Translations under genes and position numbers: made by a program
Shown: piece by piece, positions 11,812 through 21,283 of the stretch
Numbering within the stretch: the stretch's first letter is position 1
Layout of the letters: each line of letters opens with the position of its first letter
Notes under the pieces: model-generated
The model's input: only the letters and a program-made list of their open reading frames with translations
The model's database searches: none
What the model was told of the DNA's origin: nothing
Assembly (NCBI GenBank): GCA_905221615.1
Contig: CAJNDT010003524.1
Span: forward strand, 434,001-498,000
Source of the DNA: Symbiodinium sp. CCMP2592
Lineage: Eukaryota > Sar > Dinophyceae > Suessiales > Symbiodiniaceae
Direction: 5' to 3'
Length of the DNA stretch: 64,000 nt

Positions 11812-12396
11812 CTCATAGGCTTGATTGCTGTGTCGCCTGCTCTAGTGATGATGCCCAGTGATCAGGGTGAGGAGTCAGGCGAGTAAAACTACCAATACTT
11901 ATAACCCCAACTAGGATTCTTATAACCTTACTTACCTGCTAAGTGCCCTGATCCTCCAAGCCAACAAAAAGCCTACCAAACCCTGACAAAAAGCTTGAAC
12001 AAAATACACAAGACCCTTTACACAAACCCAGTTTTAGACCCCCTTTGTATAAGCCCCAAAACAACTGTCAAAACCCTCAGTAGAAGCCCCTAACCTAAAC
12101 CCTAAACCCTACACCCTAAAGCCTAAACCCTACACCCTTATAGTAACGCCTATAGTAATCCTTATACTTCCCTTTAAAAGGAACCCCTAAACCCCTAAAA
12201 CCTGTGCCGCGCTGGCCCCCTTCAGATACCCATCTGCCGAGAGCTCGGTGGCCTTGGCAGCGCCCGCATGGGCCCCGGCTGGGCGCATGGCCTCGGGCCC
12301 CAAAACCCATAGGGACCCTTAGAGGGGTACAAGGATTCTATAAGGGTTTGTTATGGTTCCTGTAAAGGGAGCGAAAAAGGACCCTTAGGGGCAGTG

Positions 12397-12486
12397 GGGA
12401 GGGGGGTAGGGGACTATACTTCCTCAAATACAGTAGGCCTTATTAAGTCCCTATTATAGGTATTTAAGGCCCCTACCCCCCTTATA
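12397..12486. repeat. Single-copy palindrome
   Basis: GGGGGGTAGGGGACTATA and TATTTAAGGCCCCTACCCCCC arms flank an A/T-rich loop. MITE-like, with no second copy noticed. Confidence 0.5.
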
Positions 12487-12582
12487 AGGGTCCTTATGAA
12501 AAACAGGATTTGGGTGTTAGGGCTCACTTTAGGTTTTAGGGCTTAGGGCTATGGGTTTAGGGTTTAGGGCTTAGGGTTATTG

Positions 12583-12791
12583 CGACTCTTCGTCAAACTG
12601 CAAGAAGAAAGCTTCTTCTTCTTCTTTGACACCGCCTTGCCCTCGGAGTTGGTCAGCGCCTTCAAGAAGTTCTCGTTATGGCCGAAGTGGCCGCCGTTGA
12701 AGGTGAAGAAGATCACATTTTTTCGGCAGGGCCTGCTCCACACCCATCACGTGCGCGGCGGAAGGCAGCCGTTCACGACGCCGTCGGCATT
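12583..12791 (-). pseudogene. Exon remnant with a 1-base frameshift in an A-run
   Basis: A pyrimidine-rich acceptor (CTTCTCCCTCCAG) precedes codons that read sensibly (SAAHVMGVEQALP) up to a run of six A. The sense continues in a different phase (VIFFTFNGGHFGHNENFLKA) to a Lys-rich end. One A too many explains the change. It is either a decayed exon or a base error. I do not recognise the family. The island is GC-richer than the repeats around it. Confidence 0.4.
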
Positions 12792-12821
12792 CTGGAGGGA
12801 GAAGCAAGAACTATACTTAAA

Positions 12822-12921
12822 GGATCATGGGACTTAGTAACTAGGGTTATAATTAGGATAACTATACTTATAACCCCAATTAAAGTACTTATAACCTTAC
12901 TTACTAAGTCCCATGATCCTC
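12822..12921. mobile_element. Family A palindromic MITE-like element
   Basis: This is a near-perfect copy: GGATCATGGGACTTAGTAAC through TTACTAAGTCCCATGATCC, flanked by TACTTAAA and TCCAAGTA, so TA may be the target duplication. Confidence 0.8.
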
Positions 12922-13306
12922 CAAGTATGGTCTTGGGCCGAAGTCCGTCCACACAGTGATATATGGCCAATTACTTGCAATAAAGCTTGGGGGGGGTCTT
13001 TCGCGCACCCCAACCTGGATCCTGAATCCTGACTCCACCAATTGCGCGTATTCACTGAAGCATCAGGACAAGCACAAGCCCTAAAGCCTTTATGGTTTAG
13101 GGGTGTGCATACTTAAGGTTTGGTCTCTGTTTCGGAGCTCTGATTAACCAATACTAAAAGCTCCACACGCTGTAGAGTTTTAGTGTTCAGGGTTAAGGAG
13201 GCTAAACCCGAACTCATGACCCAATCTCCCTTGACGAGAACTGCACTTCCAGAGGGGTTAAATCTAGCGAAGGCTAAAACACTGAGGCCCCTAAACCCCA
13301 CTTGGA

Positions 13307-13405
13307 GGATCATCGGACTTAGTAACTAAGGTTATAAGTACCTTAATTGGGGTTATATGTATAGTTACCCGAATTATAACTCGAGTTACTAAGTCCCATG
13401 ATCCT
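13307..13405. mobile_element. Family A palindromic MITE-like element
   Basis: GGATCATCGGACTTAGTAAC through GTTACTAAGTCCCATGATCC, in the opposite internal orientation to the 12.8 kb copy. Confidence 0.8.
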
Positions 13406-13892
13406 TGAAGCAAACATGAACTGAGCTCCCCAGTAGCCTCTCCATGATGCAAGGTACCGCTGTTCCTGCTATTCGGTGTTAATATAAGAAGACACCGAAA
13501 CAAAGGGTGCAAAAGGCTGCAGGGTTTCTTCAACACGCGGATTCATAAGGTGATCTTGATGGGACACGAATAAAATATCCCCCAGTTACGGCCAACGTTG
13601 AGCCTGATTGAGGCATTCACAGGGCACCGCCAAATTGCACTTACAGTAGGGCGCAGGCTTTAAGCCCTAAACTCTTGTCTGCTTGGGCTTTGGGGTGGGT
13701 TCCGGGTTTCGGGGTTTTGCGTCTTGGACAGTAACGACCCTAAACCCTAAACCCTAAACCCCATAATAAGACTCCTCAAACCGGAAAGTGAACTCATCTC
13801 TGCTGTGCCTGAGGACGTCCCTTCATGTGGCCGCCAAAAAAGGGGGCGCCTCAAGGGGAATGGCTGGGGGGCAGTGTTAGAGCTTATGGGGC

Positions 13893-13973
13893 TCCAGAGA
13901 CTCCAATATCCCTTAATGAAGGACTATTCCTTAATTTATAGTAGGTATATAAGGGATATTGGAGTCTCTGGGC
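13893..13973. repeat. Single-copy palindrome
   Basis: CAGAGACTCCAATATCCCTT and AAGGGATATTGGAGTCTCTG are perfect 20-bp arms around a short A/T-rich loop. Perfect arms suggest recent origin. Confidence 0.65.
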
Positions 13974-14390
13974 TCAGGAGGGCTTACGGGGTATGGAGTT
14001 GCGGCTTGGCGCTCCAGGGTTTGTGGCTGGCGGCTTTTCATTCGTGATTCTGGAAGTTGTGGTTCAAAAAACCCTGCATAGTTGCATAGTTTGTGGAGAA
14101 GGTTGCAGAAGGGTCTTGTTGGGGGAGCTGTGCGGATTTAAGTGTCTTTGTGAAGATACTTTGTTCCAAGGGGTTTTGGGGTCTTCATCACCCCAATACC
14201 CCAAAGCCGCAGCCCTAGACCCCAAACCCTACAGCCTAAAATTCCAGAGGGAGTGGTGGAGCTCCGGTTAAACGACGAAGTTTACCTACCATGTCTTCTG
14301 CCATGCAAAACTCTGCGAGAAGGGCGTCGCTTCTGAGTTTTAGGGTTGAGGGTTTAGGGGGTTTAAGGTTGTGGTGGGTTTTGAATTGCA

Positions 14391-14508
14391 ACCCTAAACC
14401 CTAAACCCCAAACCCTAAACCCTAAACCCTAAACCCCAAACCCTAAACCCGAAACCCCAAACCCTAAACCCTAAACCCCAAACCCCAAACCCTAAACCCT
14501 AAACCCCT
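14391..14508. repeat. CCCTAAA/CCCCAAA array
   Basis: Perfect heptamers alternate with the CCCCAAA variant. Confidence 0.85.
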
Positions 14509-14609
14509 TTAAGCTACAGTTTAGGGCGCTAAAGGACTTTTTGTGACGGTGGGGATCGGGAACTGAGGTCCTCTCGGTGGCTCCAAGAGACCCTTTGTGG
14601 CAAGATGCG

Positions 14610-14688
14610 ACCCCTACCCTATAATGGGCTATATAATGGGTATATAATAGCTATATTAAGGATATATACCTAGGGGTCCTTATTAAGG
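14610..14688. mobile_element. Family C element, truncated
   Basis: Core CCCCTACCCTATAATGGGCT through CTAGGGGTCCTTATTAAGG. The left outer arm is missing. Confidence 0.6.
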
Positions 14689-14931
14689 AGACTGAGATAG
14701 AGCTTAGGGTTTAGGGTTAAGGGTTTGCATTTGCGTTTTGGGGTTTAGGGCGATTTTTTTAAGTGCAATGATGCCCCTTTCTCCAAAGCGCTTGGGTTTC
14801 GGGTTTTGGGGTTTAGGGTTTAGAGTTTAGGGTTCGCACCCCATGGAAAGCTCTGCAGTTTGTAGGCCGCGGGAACCGAAGCACCCGCATTTCTGAGGTT
14901 ACACCCCACGTCCTTCCAAACTCCCAGCCTT

Positions 14932-15072
14932 ACCGTTGGTTAGTAGGAATGGAAGGGGCCTTATAAAGGGGTCTATAAGGGTTACTATAAGGGATCTATG
15001 AGGGTACTATAATATAGATAGGGCCTTAATCATCCTATAACTTACCTTTGGTTAGTAGGGAATGGAAGAGTG

Positions 15073-15123
<51 letters not shown>

Positions 15124-15166
15124 AGAACTGTATCCCATTCCTCCATTCCCTACTAACCCAAGGTAA
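14932..15166. repeat. GTTAGTAGGAATGG palindromic repeat with expanded (AGT)n
   Basis: Two direct copies of GGTTAGTAGG(G)AATGGAA (about 14937 and 15052) and one inverted copy (TTCCTCCATTCCCTACTAAC, about 15138) surround a perfect (AGT) tract of about 17 units at 15071-15121. The microsatellite sits in the loop of the palindrome. Confidence 0.65.
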
Positions 15167-17216
15167 CCAGCGCCTGAACCCCTTCGTCGAAACCTGCGCT
15201 ATAAAGCCTAAAACCCTGAACACTGAGCCATAGAATGCCATAGAACCTAAACCTCAAAACTGGAACCTGCACTCTAAACCTTAAAAGTCCACTGAATCCT
15301 AGAACTCTCGAACCAGATAATGAAATACCCGGCAGAACACTAGGTTGAAAAAGAAACTGAAAATCCCCTGACAAATGACTTGTGCAACCTTATGAAAAGA
15401 CGAAGCTTATACAACTCCAACGAAAACTTGTAGTAGCTTAAGACACTGTCTGTTAAATCGAATGAAGATCTGAAAATCCTTATTAAGCCCCTCCAAAAAC
15501 CCTAATCGGAAACCGGAGCCACCCCACCCTGAACCGAAATCCCCCGAAGCCTTGAATTAAACCCGATAAAACCAAAACTCATCATTAAAAAAAATCTCCA
15601 AACCCTCTCTAGACCCCTGAAGGAACCCTTGAATCGGAACCCCAAAAAAGAGCCCTTAAAACCAGGTGCCTCCCCACCCAAGCGCGGCGGTCCGTCTTCG
15701 GGGGCCCGGATAAACAAAACCGAACTACCACAGAGCGGGCGTCGGCCGGCAGACGTGTCTTCGGGGCTTCGGGGGGCGTACTATAAGGGGTTCCTTTTGA
15801 GGGTACCACAAGGGCTCCTTGAAGGGATCTATATGGTTTAGGGGCCTATAGGGTTCCTTCTTCGTGGAAATTGGACTTTTGATATCCATATTAAAAAAAC
15901 AGGGTACCATCAGGGCTCCTTTAAGGGGTCTATATGATTTAGGGGCTAGGGTTTAGGGTTTAGGGTTTCGCGTTTGTTTAGGTTTTTGGGGTTGAAGTGG
16001 TTTGCACCATGAGGGATCTTTCAGGGTTCCTTTAAGGTGCCATAACGGTACCGTAGGGGTTTAAGGTTTGGCGGCTTCCTTCTATGGTGGCAACTACGAG
16101 GCCCATGTTCGGGTTCTATTAAGGTCTATGGTGTGGGTTTGTTTACAGTCTAAGGATTGAAATTGTTGATTCGGGGTTTAAGGTTTAGGGGTTTGGACTT
16201 GAGGGCTACAGAAACTACACCTGGTAGTTAAAACTGCATCAAGATGTTCATTATGCTTCAAACTGGCTAAGCACCACATTGGTCATTGATTTTGGATTCT
16301 CCAAAACCATTATCATGAACCGCCAGACACTAAATCCGGAAATTATAAACCCTAAACTCCGAACTCTATAGCCCCTAAATACCAATCTCTACAGACTCTA
16401 AACCCTGGACTCCAAACTCCAAAACCATGAACCCGAAACCCCAAACTCTAACCAGAAACCCCAAACTCTAAAATCCTAAACCCCAGACTCTAAAGCCGCA
16501 AACCCTCAACCAATGACCTAAGGAAAGCAGTGAAGCGAGAGCAAACGCCGTATACGTAGGGTAGACCTGGGTTGCTAATGCTTTGGGATGTGGGTTTCGT
16601 TTCGAGAGCTTAAATGTTGAAAACTCAACTCGAGAACCCGCTCCGAATTTTATGAAACTTAGACGGTCTTCCGACAGCAGCCTTTGTAATGTACCACATC
16701 ATGAACCCCGAAGGTTACATACTGAACTATAGGGTTCGAGGGATTTGGAGGAACGAATTTTTCGTTTGGGGGTAAACCCTGAACCCCTAAACCCTGGGGA
16801 TAATTGAACGGCTCCTTTAAGGGTACTATAAGGTTTTATACTAGGGTTCTGCAACATGGTTCAAGGGATCGGTCCAAGGAGGGACACGAACCTCATGTAC
16901 CTGGCTTCGGAGCGACTGCAGGTCCTCGACAGCAGGATGATACGGTTGATGATATTGAATCCTGCATTACCTTCATGACCCTAGACCATGGGAACTATGG
17001 TGTAGTCCTTATTATGGGTACTGCGAAATGTATATCATCAACCGTACTCGTGGTTTTCGGGGAGGTGGGGACGGTAGTCGTGGTGATGCCGTTCTGACCC
17101 TGCTCGTGGGTGTTTGCTGTTACCACAAACCCGAAAATGCATAGCTTCAAACAACAATAGCCTCGCGTGCAGGAATATAATAAAGCCACCAGCTTGCACA
17201 TGACCCATAATGTAGG

Positions 17217-17307
17217 AACCTTGTTAAGAAACCGTGGGCTTTTATTCGGGCTCCTTATATACATCCTACGATTTTGGGGTTATAGGCTCAGGGTTTCTTG
17301 ATCAGGT
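17217..17307. mobile_element. Family F palindromic element, copy 1
   Basis: Arms AACCTTGTTAAGAAACC and GGGTTTCTTGATCAGGT enclose a T-rich middle. It is related to 43995-44089. Confidence 0.55.
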
Positions 17308-17587
17308 GTTTGCATTATTTTTCACCACCCGCGGAAATCACAGGTTTCAAGGATGGCGGGTTCCAAATCAGAGAATCGATCGTTATCCCCCGCATCTCAA
17401 TATCTTAGCATGCCACGCATGCTTTACTGGACTTTGAAATAACCAGACTCTAATTCCACCATGGCTCCTTCAAGGGACAGGTCCGAACCCCCCCAAAAAA
17501 TGTTCAAGTATGGTACTCCTGCACCCAGCTAGAATCTTATAGATCCCTTTTTGTACCATAGCATCCTTATGCCCTAGACCCTAAACC

Positions 17588-17820
17588 CTTCATAACCTGC
17601 AACGGGATAATGCTTGCCGGCTTCTGGACGGCCTTCCATGTAGTTGCCCTTCATAAAATGCAACCGGATAAGGATTGGCGCAAAAGGGCTTTCCGGGTAG
17701 TTGCCCTTCGTAACATGCCATAAGGATTTGGCGGCTTCTGGAGGGCTTTCCAGGTAGCTGCCCTTCATGAAACGCAGCGGGATAAGGATTGCTGGCTTCA
17801 TCTGTCACTGTGGTTGCTGG
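17588..17820. repeat. 57-61-bp imperfect tandem repeat
   Basis: Four copies begin at 17588, 17649, 17706 and 17763 with CTTCRTRA and end with TAGTTGCC or TAGCTGCC. On the minus strand an open 84-codon frame reads them as repeated EGQLPGKPSRSRQ-like peptides. Two of the unit lengths are 57 (19 codons). It could be part of a repeat-protein exon or a minisatellite only. Confidence 0.65.
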
Positions 17821-18007
17821 GTCTTCGCTCAGAATGCGGATCACTTCGAAGGAGGATGGATGAGCGGAGGGCTGAGGCTAAGGTAGTGTCGCCATCCCGT
17901 GTGCCATCGTACTCATATACCTTGAAGTTGGGAGAGCACATGGGCGCTGGTAGTTTGTGTCCGTCCTCTTTACTTGCAGCTGTGAAACACTAGAGCGTTC
18001 ATGTTAA

Positions 18008-18115
18008 GGACATGATAGCTGCATGTGTAAGGTATTTTCGAGCCTGTGCCGAAGATCGGATGCAGAGTCGTTTAGCTTTAAGTTGTTCATGTCGAGAATG
18101 CTAGCTTCCAGCTAT
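18008..18115 (-). CDS. Possible terminal exon (about 35 codons)
   Basis: After a possible TAG acceptor, the minus strand reads LEASILDMNNLKLNDSASD and an amphipathic Leu/Arg/Glu helix before a stop at 18008. It could be the last exon of the remnant upstream. The evidence is limited to its protein-like look. Confidence 0.25.
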
Positions 18116-18326
18116 TACTCGCCCCTCCTAGTACTGTCACGGCAACTGAACACCAATTCAACTGTCCAAACGAACAACACATTCCTTTCTAAGAGGGCTT
18201 GGGAGGTACGTACCCATTGCAGGACACTACGACTGCCATGAATTGGGCAGCTGCCATCTTTGAGCTAGGACTGTGGACGGTCTGTCGAAGCTATATACCA
18301 AAGAGCCGAGGGGGGGCTGGCAGCAG

Positions 18327-18551
18327 TCATCTGGTTGTTGTTCTGAATGCAGCAGGGGGAAGGGGCCTCTGAGTTTTTCCAATAGACACATCAAACTCTG
18401 TTGCAGTACCTGCAGAGGCTTTGGAGGCCTTCAGGTTTTCCACAGGTTGAATCGACAAACTTGGAAAGGTTAACATTATTTCCGCGACTTCATCACGAAG
18501 GGGCGGCAAGAAGTCTCGATGGGTCGTCTGACTTGCCGGCTTCACTGGCAT
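18327..18551 (-). pseudogene. Possible continuation of the 18.5-19.5 kb gene remnant
   Basis: An open 74-codon frame, shifted relative to the upstream remnant, contains LRDEVAEIMLTFPSLSIQP and a Ser/Ala/Lys stretch. It overlaps the end of the upstream frame, so either a splice or a frameshift joins them. Function unknown. Confidence 0.3.
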
Positions 18552-19479
18552 GCTTGCTTTTGGGCCACTGGTGCAAGCTGTTCGGATCGAAGGTGCTTGC
18601 CAATTTCAAGCCGATGATGAGCATGTATGTTCTCTTGGCTCGGCCAGCCAGCCTGACAACGGCAGTCGTGGTCTGTAGCTACGTAAACATAACATTGATG
18701 TAAACTTTGTCGTTCACGTTGTGTGCGGATTTGCACTTCTGTCCTGGCGTGCCAGGTTGTCTGCAGTTGGGCTGCCCCTGCCCTGCCAAAGCCACTTCCA
18801 AGTTGGCCATGTAGGTGCCGAGCGACAGTGCCCACTGATCCTCGCGCGGTGTTTCTTGGATTTCTGCAGCGGCGCTTAATTGCCAGACCTTTGCTTTGAG
18901 ATGAGCGAGGAGGTTCGCCAAGGAAGGAGTCGCAGTTCGGCTTCGTCCGTGTAGCAAGCAAGCAGGCAGTTTCAGAACAAAGCCACTGTGGTCGGGTGCC
19001 TCGGAGAAGACCAGGCATGGATAATGCTCTGGGTCCAGAGCCGGTGCCACATGGATGCCGGTTGCGCTTAACGGCAATGCGGCGGCCGTGCGCGAAGAGG
19101 CCACTGGTTCGTAAGTGCCTGGTTGTATAAAGTGAAGCGAGCGGAGGACATGTGCAGTGGACTACCCGGCACGTACCAGTGGAATCTTTCCAGGCGGCAC
19201 GCGAAAAAATTCCACCCGCTCGTAATAGCTGGGGTGAACCATCATGGCTGTTCCATTGGTCCTTTGTGGTCGGGATTTGGCCGCCAGACCCCAGGCGTAG
19301 GGGGAGTTTTGCGACTGCAACCTGATTTTGAATTTGGGGCACCTGGCCCAAAACCTGGGCGGGGCGTGGGTGGAGGGGCCGCCCGCCAGAAACCAAGGGG
19401 CGGTGGTTTTTGCGACTAAAACCTGATTCTGACGGTCAGGCTGGCGTTTAGGGGGCTCAACGCAAGCAACGACAAGCAA
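18493..19479 (-). pseudogene. Gene remnant: 329-codon frame broken by two TAG codons
   Basis: One minus-strand frame runs from 19479 to 18493 with only two internal stops, both TAG, near 19162 and at 18679-18681. The middle part (19104-18682) has a protein-like mix of hydrophobic residues, and the sequence after the second TAG (LAGRAKRTYMLIIGLKLAST) looks equally coding. An overlapping 284-codon frame exists but is Arg/His/Ser-rich and looks like a shadow. No domain was recognised. Further pieces at 18327-18551 (another phase) and 18008-18115 (ending in a stop) may be later exons of the same gene. Confidence 0.4.
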
Positions 19480-20149
19480 TTTCTAGTTAATTCGTTCTTG
19501 TTGTTTCTTTCTTGAGGGTTTAGGGTTTAAGGTTTGGGGTTTCGGGTTTAGGGTGTAGGGTTTTGGATGTGGGATTCAGTTTTGGGGGTTCGGGGTTTAG
19601 GGTCGGGGATGCAAAGTGCAGGGTCCGACACCCGCCTTCCCGGAAACTTAGAAAACGCAAACAGGACCTTGCCAAAACCCCAACAGCGTGAACCCTTTAG
19701 AACCGAACCCTCATAAACCTAAACCCTAAGCCTTGAACCCTAAACTTCAAAAGCCTACTAAAACGGCGCTAAAGCCATGAACCTGAAACCCTAAACTTCA
19801 CATCCTACTAAAACGGCACCAAAAACCCCTAACCTTGAACCCTAATCTTTACTAAAACTGCACTAAACCCTCAACCTTAAACCCTAAACCCTAAACCCTA
19901 AAAAAAAATACTAAAACCCTGCGGGGTCCTCCTCGACTTTGTCCAGCTTTGCCTTGAGGACAGGCGGTTCCTTCATGACCTGGCTGGGTGTTGGGTGAAC
20001 ACTTACAATCCCCTTAGGATCCCCACAATGCCCCTGGCACACGACGTGCCTCACTGAGATGCCACGATTGCCGCAGCAGGGCGACCTGGAATGTCGCAAG
20101 CAGAAAGGGGGCCAAGGAGTTTGGAAGAGGGTTTAGGGGTTTAGGGTTT
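19480..20149. other. Telomere-like spacer between gene remnant and LINE
   Basis: TTTAGGG-like sequence (19510-19600) gives way to degenerate CCCTAAA (19680-19910), then about 200 bp of unique GC-rich sequence (19920-20110), then TTTAGGG again next to the LINE 3' end. Confidence 0.55.
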
Positions 20150-20511
20150 AGGGGTGTCTACAAGACTCATACCCTCACTACCGGCGCTTGGCGGCTTTGA
20201 TACACATTTCATTCACACGCAGCGGGAGGATACTGTCTGAGGTGAAACTTAACATCCACGCTTTGCGAGGGATCGACCTGCTGCTCTGCTTGCTACTCGC
20301 GCGGTCACTTCATGACGAGCCGTGCCTTAACACAGCACTCGCACACGCTCCGCCCCTCAAGGCTGCAAGCAATGAAGTCGGAATCGGACGTGTCTTCAGT
20401 GACTCGAGCTGCAGACTCTGGCACTAATGAAGAAGTTAACCGGCTGATTTGCAATGTATCGCTGACTGATTGGCGACGTCCATTTTGCACACTGCTGTCT
20501 CGCGAGAGTGT
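20150..20511 (-). other. LINE 3' non-coding region
   Basis: Downstream of ORF6 on the minus strand, about 360 bases with no convincing frame lead into (CCCTAAA)-like repeat near 20,145. There is no poly-A tract, so a telomere-like 3' junction is possible. Confidence 0.4.
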
Positions 20512-21144
20512 CTAGCCTCGCTGTGAAGGCTCGGTACGAACCACTAGCTCTATGTTATAGTAGAGGCGGTGAGGCAATGAAACACTCAGTAATGGCAGGC
20601 CAGGCGCCATTTCCAGCCCGTTGTTGCCATTTGTAGATGGCGGAGCAACTCCTGCCGGACCTGTGCTGGTGACATGAAGCTCTCCTGTCCCTGGATGGGA
20701 GATCGTTGAGGTCACAGCCTTTGGCGGTGGTCCCAGGGGAGAAACTCCTCCCGGGACTCCACCTTTCGCTGGCACTCCAGGTGCCTTACCTGGTCCCGAT
20801 GTCCGATCTGTGCTAGATCCACTTCCTGACAGGTTAACAGGCATCGGAGGCGGCGGGCCCTTAGGCCCAGCTGCTTTGGGGGCTGCTGTAGGGGCTGCTG
20901 TGTCTTCGGAGTCAGACTCCCGAATGGAGTCACTGGCTGGCGGCGACCTGGATATGTGGGGCCGACGACGCACTGGAGGAGGGGTTCGGGAGGTCGCTCT
21001 GTTGCCACTCTTCTTCGGTGTTTCAGGCATGGCTTCTACAGTCAAGACAGCTGGTGAATTGAGCCTGTACGAGAAGGCAAGTAGAGCTTCCAGAAAACTT
21101 TTGGCCGACAGCTCACTTGCAGATCCGGGCCCACGACTTCGCAC
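20512..21144 (-). CDS. LINE ORF6: Pro/Ser-rich protein of unknown function
   Basis: The frame is open for 210 codons but opens with GTG. The first ATG is residue 39 (21030), giving about 172 aa. The sequence is disordered and rich in Pro, Ser, Gly and Thr, with an Arg/Ser/Pro stretch (about 50-75) and an acidic patch. Two hairpin copies are read as GGVSP and GVAP. A 139-bp spacer separates it from ORF5, with another hairpin inside. No domain is recognisable. It could be a disordered structural protein or the translated part of a 3' region. Confidence 0.45.
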   Translation of the reverse strand: MRSRGPGSASELSAKSFLEALLAFSYRLNSPAVLTVEAMPETPKKSGNRATSRTPPPVRRRPHISRSPPASDSIRESDSEDTAAPTAAPKAAGPKGPPPPMPVNLSGSGSSTDRTSGPGKAPGVPAKGGVPGGVSPLGPPPKAVTSTISHPGTGELHVTSTGPAGVAPPSTNGNNGLEMAPGLPLLSVSLPHRLYYNIELVVRTEPSQRG

Positions 21145-21283
21145 GGAGCTTCACATGCGACCTCGGGGTATACTTGCTGTCTGTTGATGAAATTGAAGTG
21201 ACCTTCAGCCTCATAACATAGATTTTTGCGTGAGCCGCTGCTTTTTCAGTGTGGGGAGGGACTCCACCAGTAGGTGAGGGTCC

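Larger units (their letters stand above)
9344..12582. other. Non-coding, repeat-rich stretch
   Basis: Telomere-like arrays in both orientations (10080-10420, 11240-11270, 12090-12135), three palindromes and the 8-bp-duplication MITE. Nothing coding is supported. Confidence 0.55.
12922..17587. other. Non-coding, repeat-rich stretch
   Basis: Family A (13.3 kb) and family C (14.6 kb) elements, the 14.39-14.51 kb array, the (AGT)n palindrome, TTCCTTTAAGGG modules near 15780-15920 and 16010, and degenerate CCCTAAA at 16330-16510. A GC-richer patch at 16850-17100 has short open frames only. Confidence 0.55.

Noticed and set aside
18542-19396. 284-codon open frame on the minus strand
   Set aside because: Composition is Arg/His/Ser/Thr-heavy with no hydrophobic pattern. 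The overlapping frame with two TAG codons looks more like true coding.
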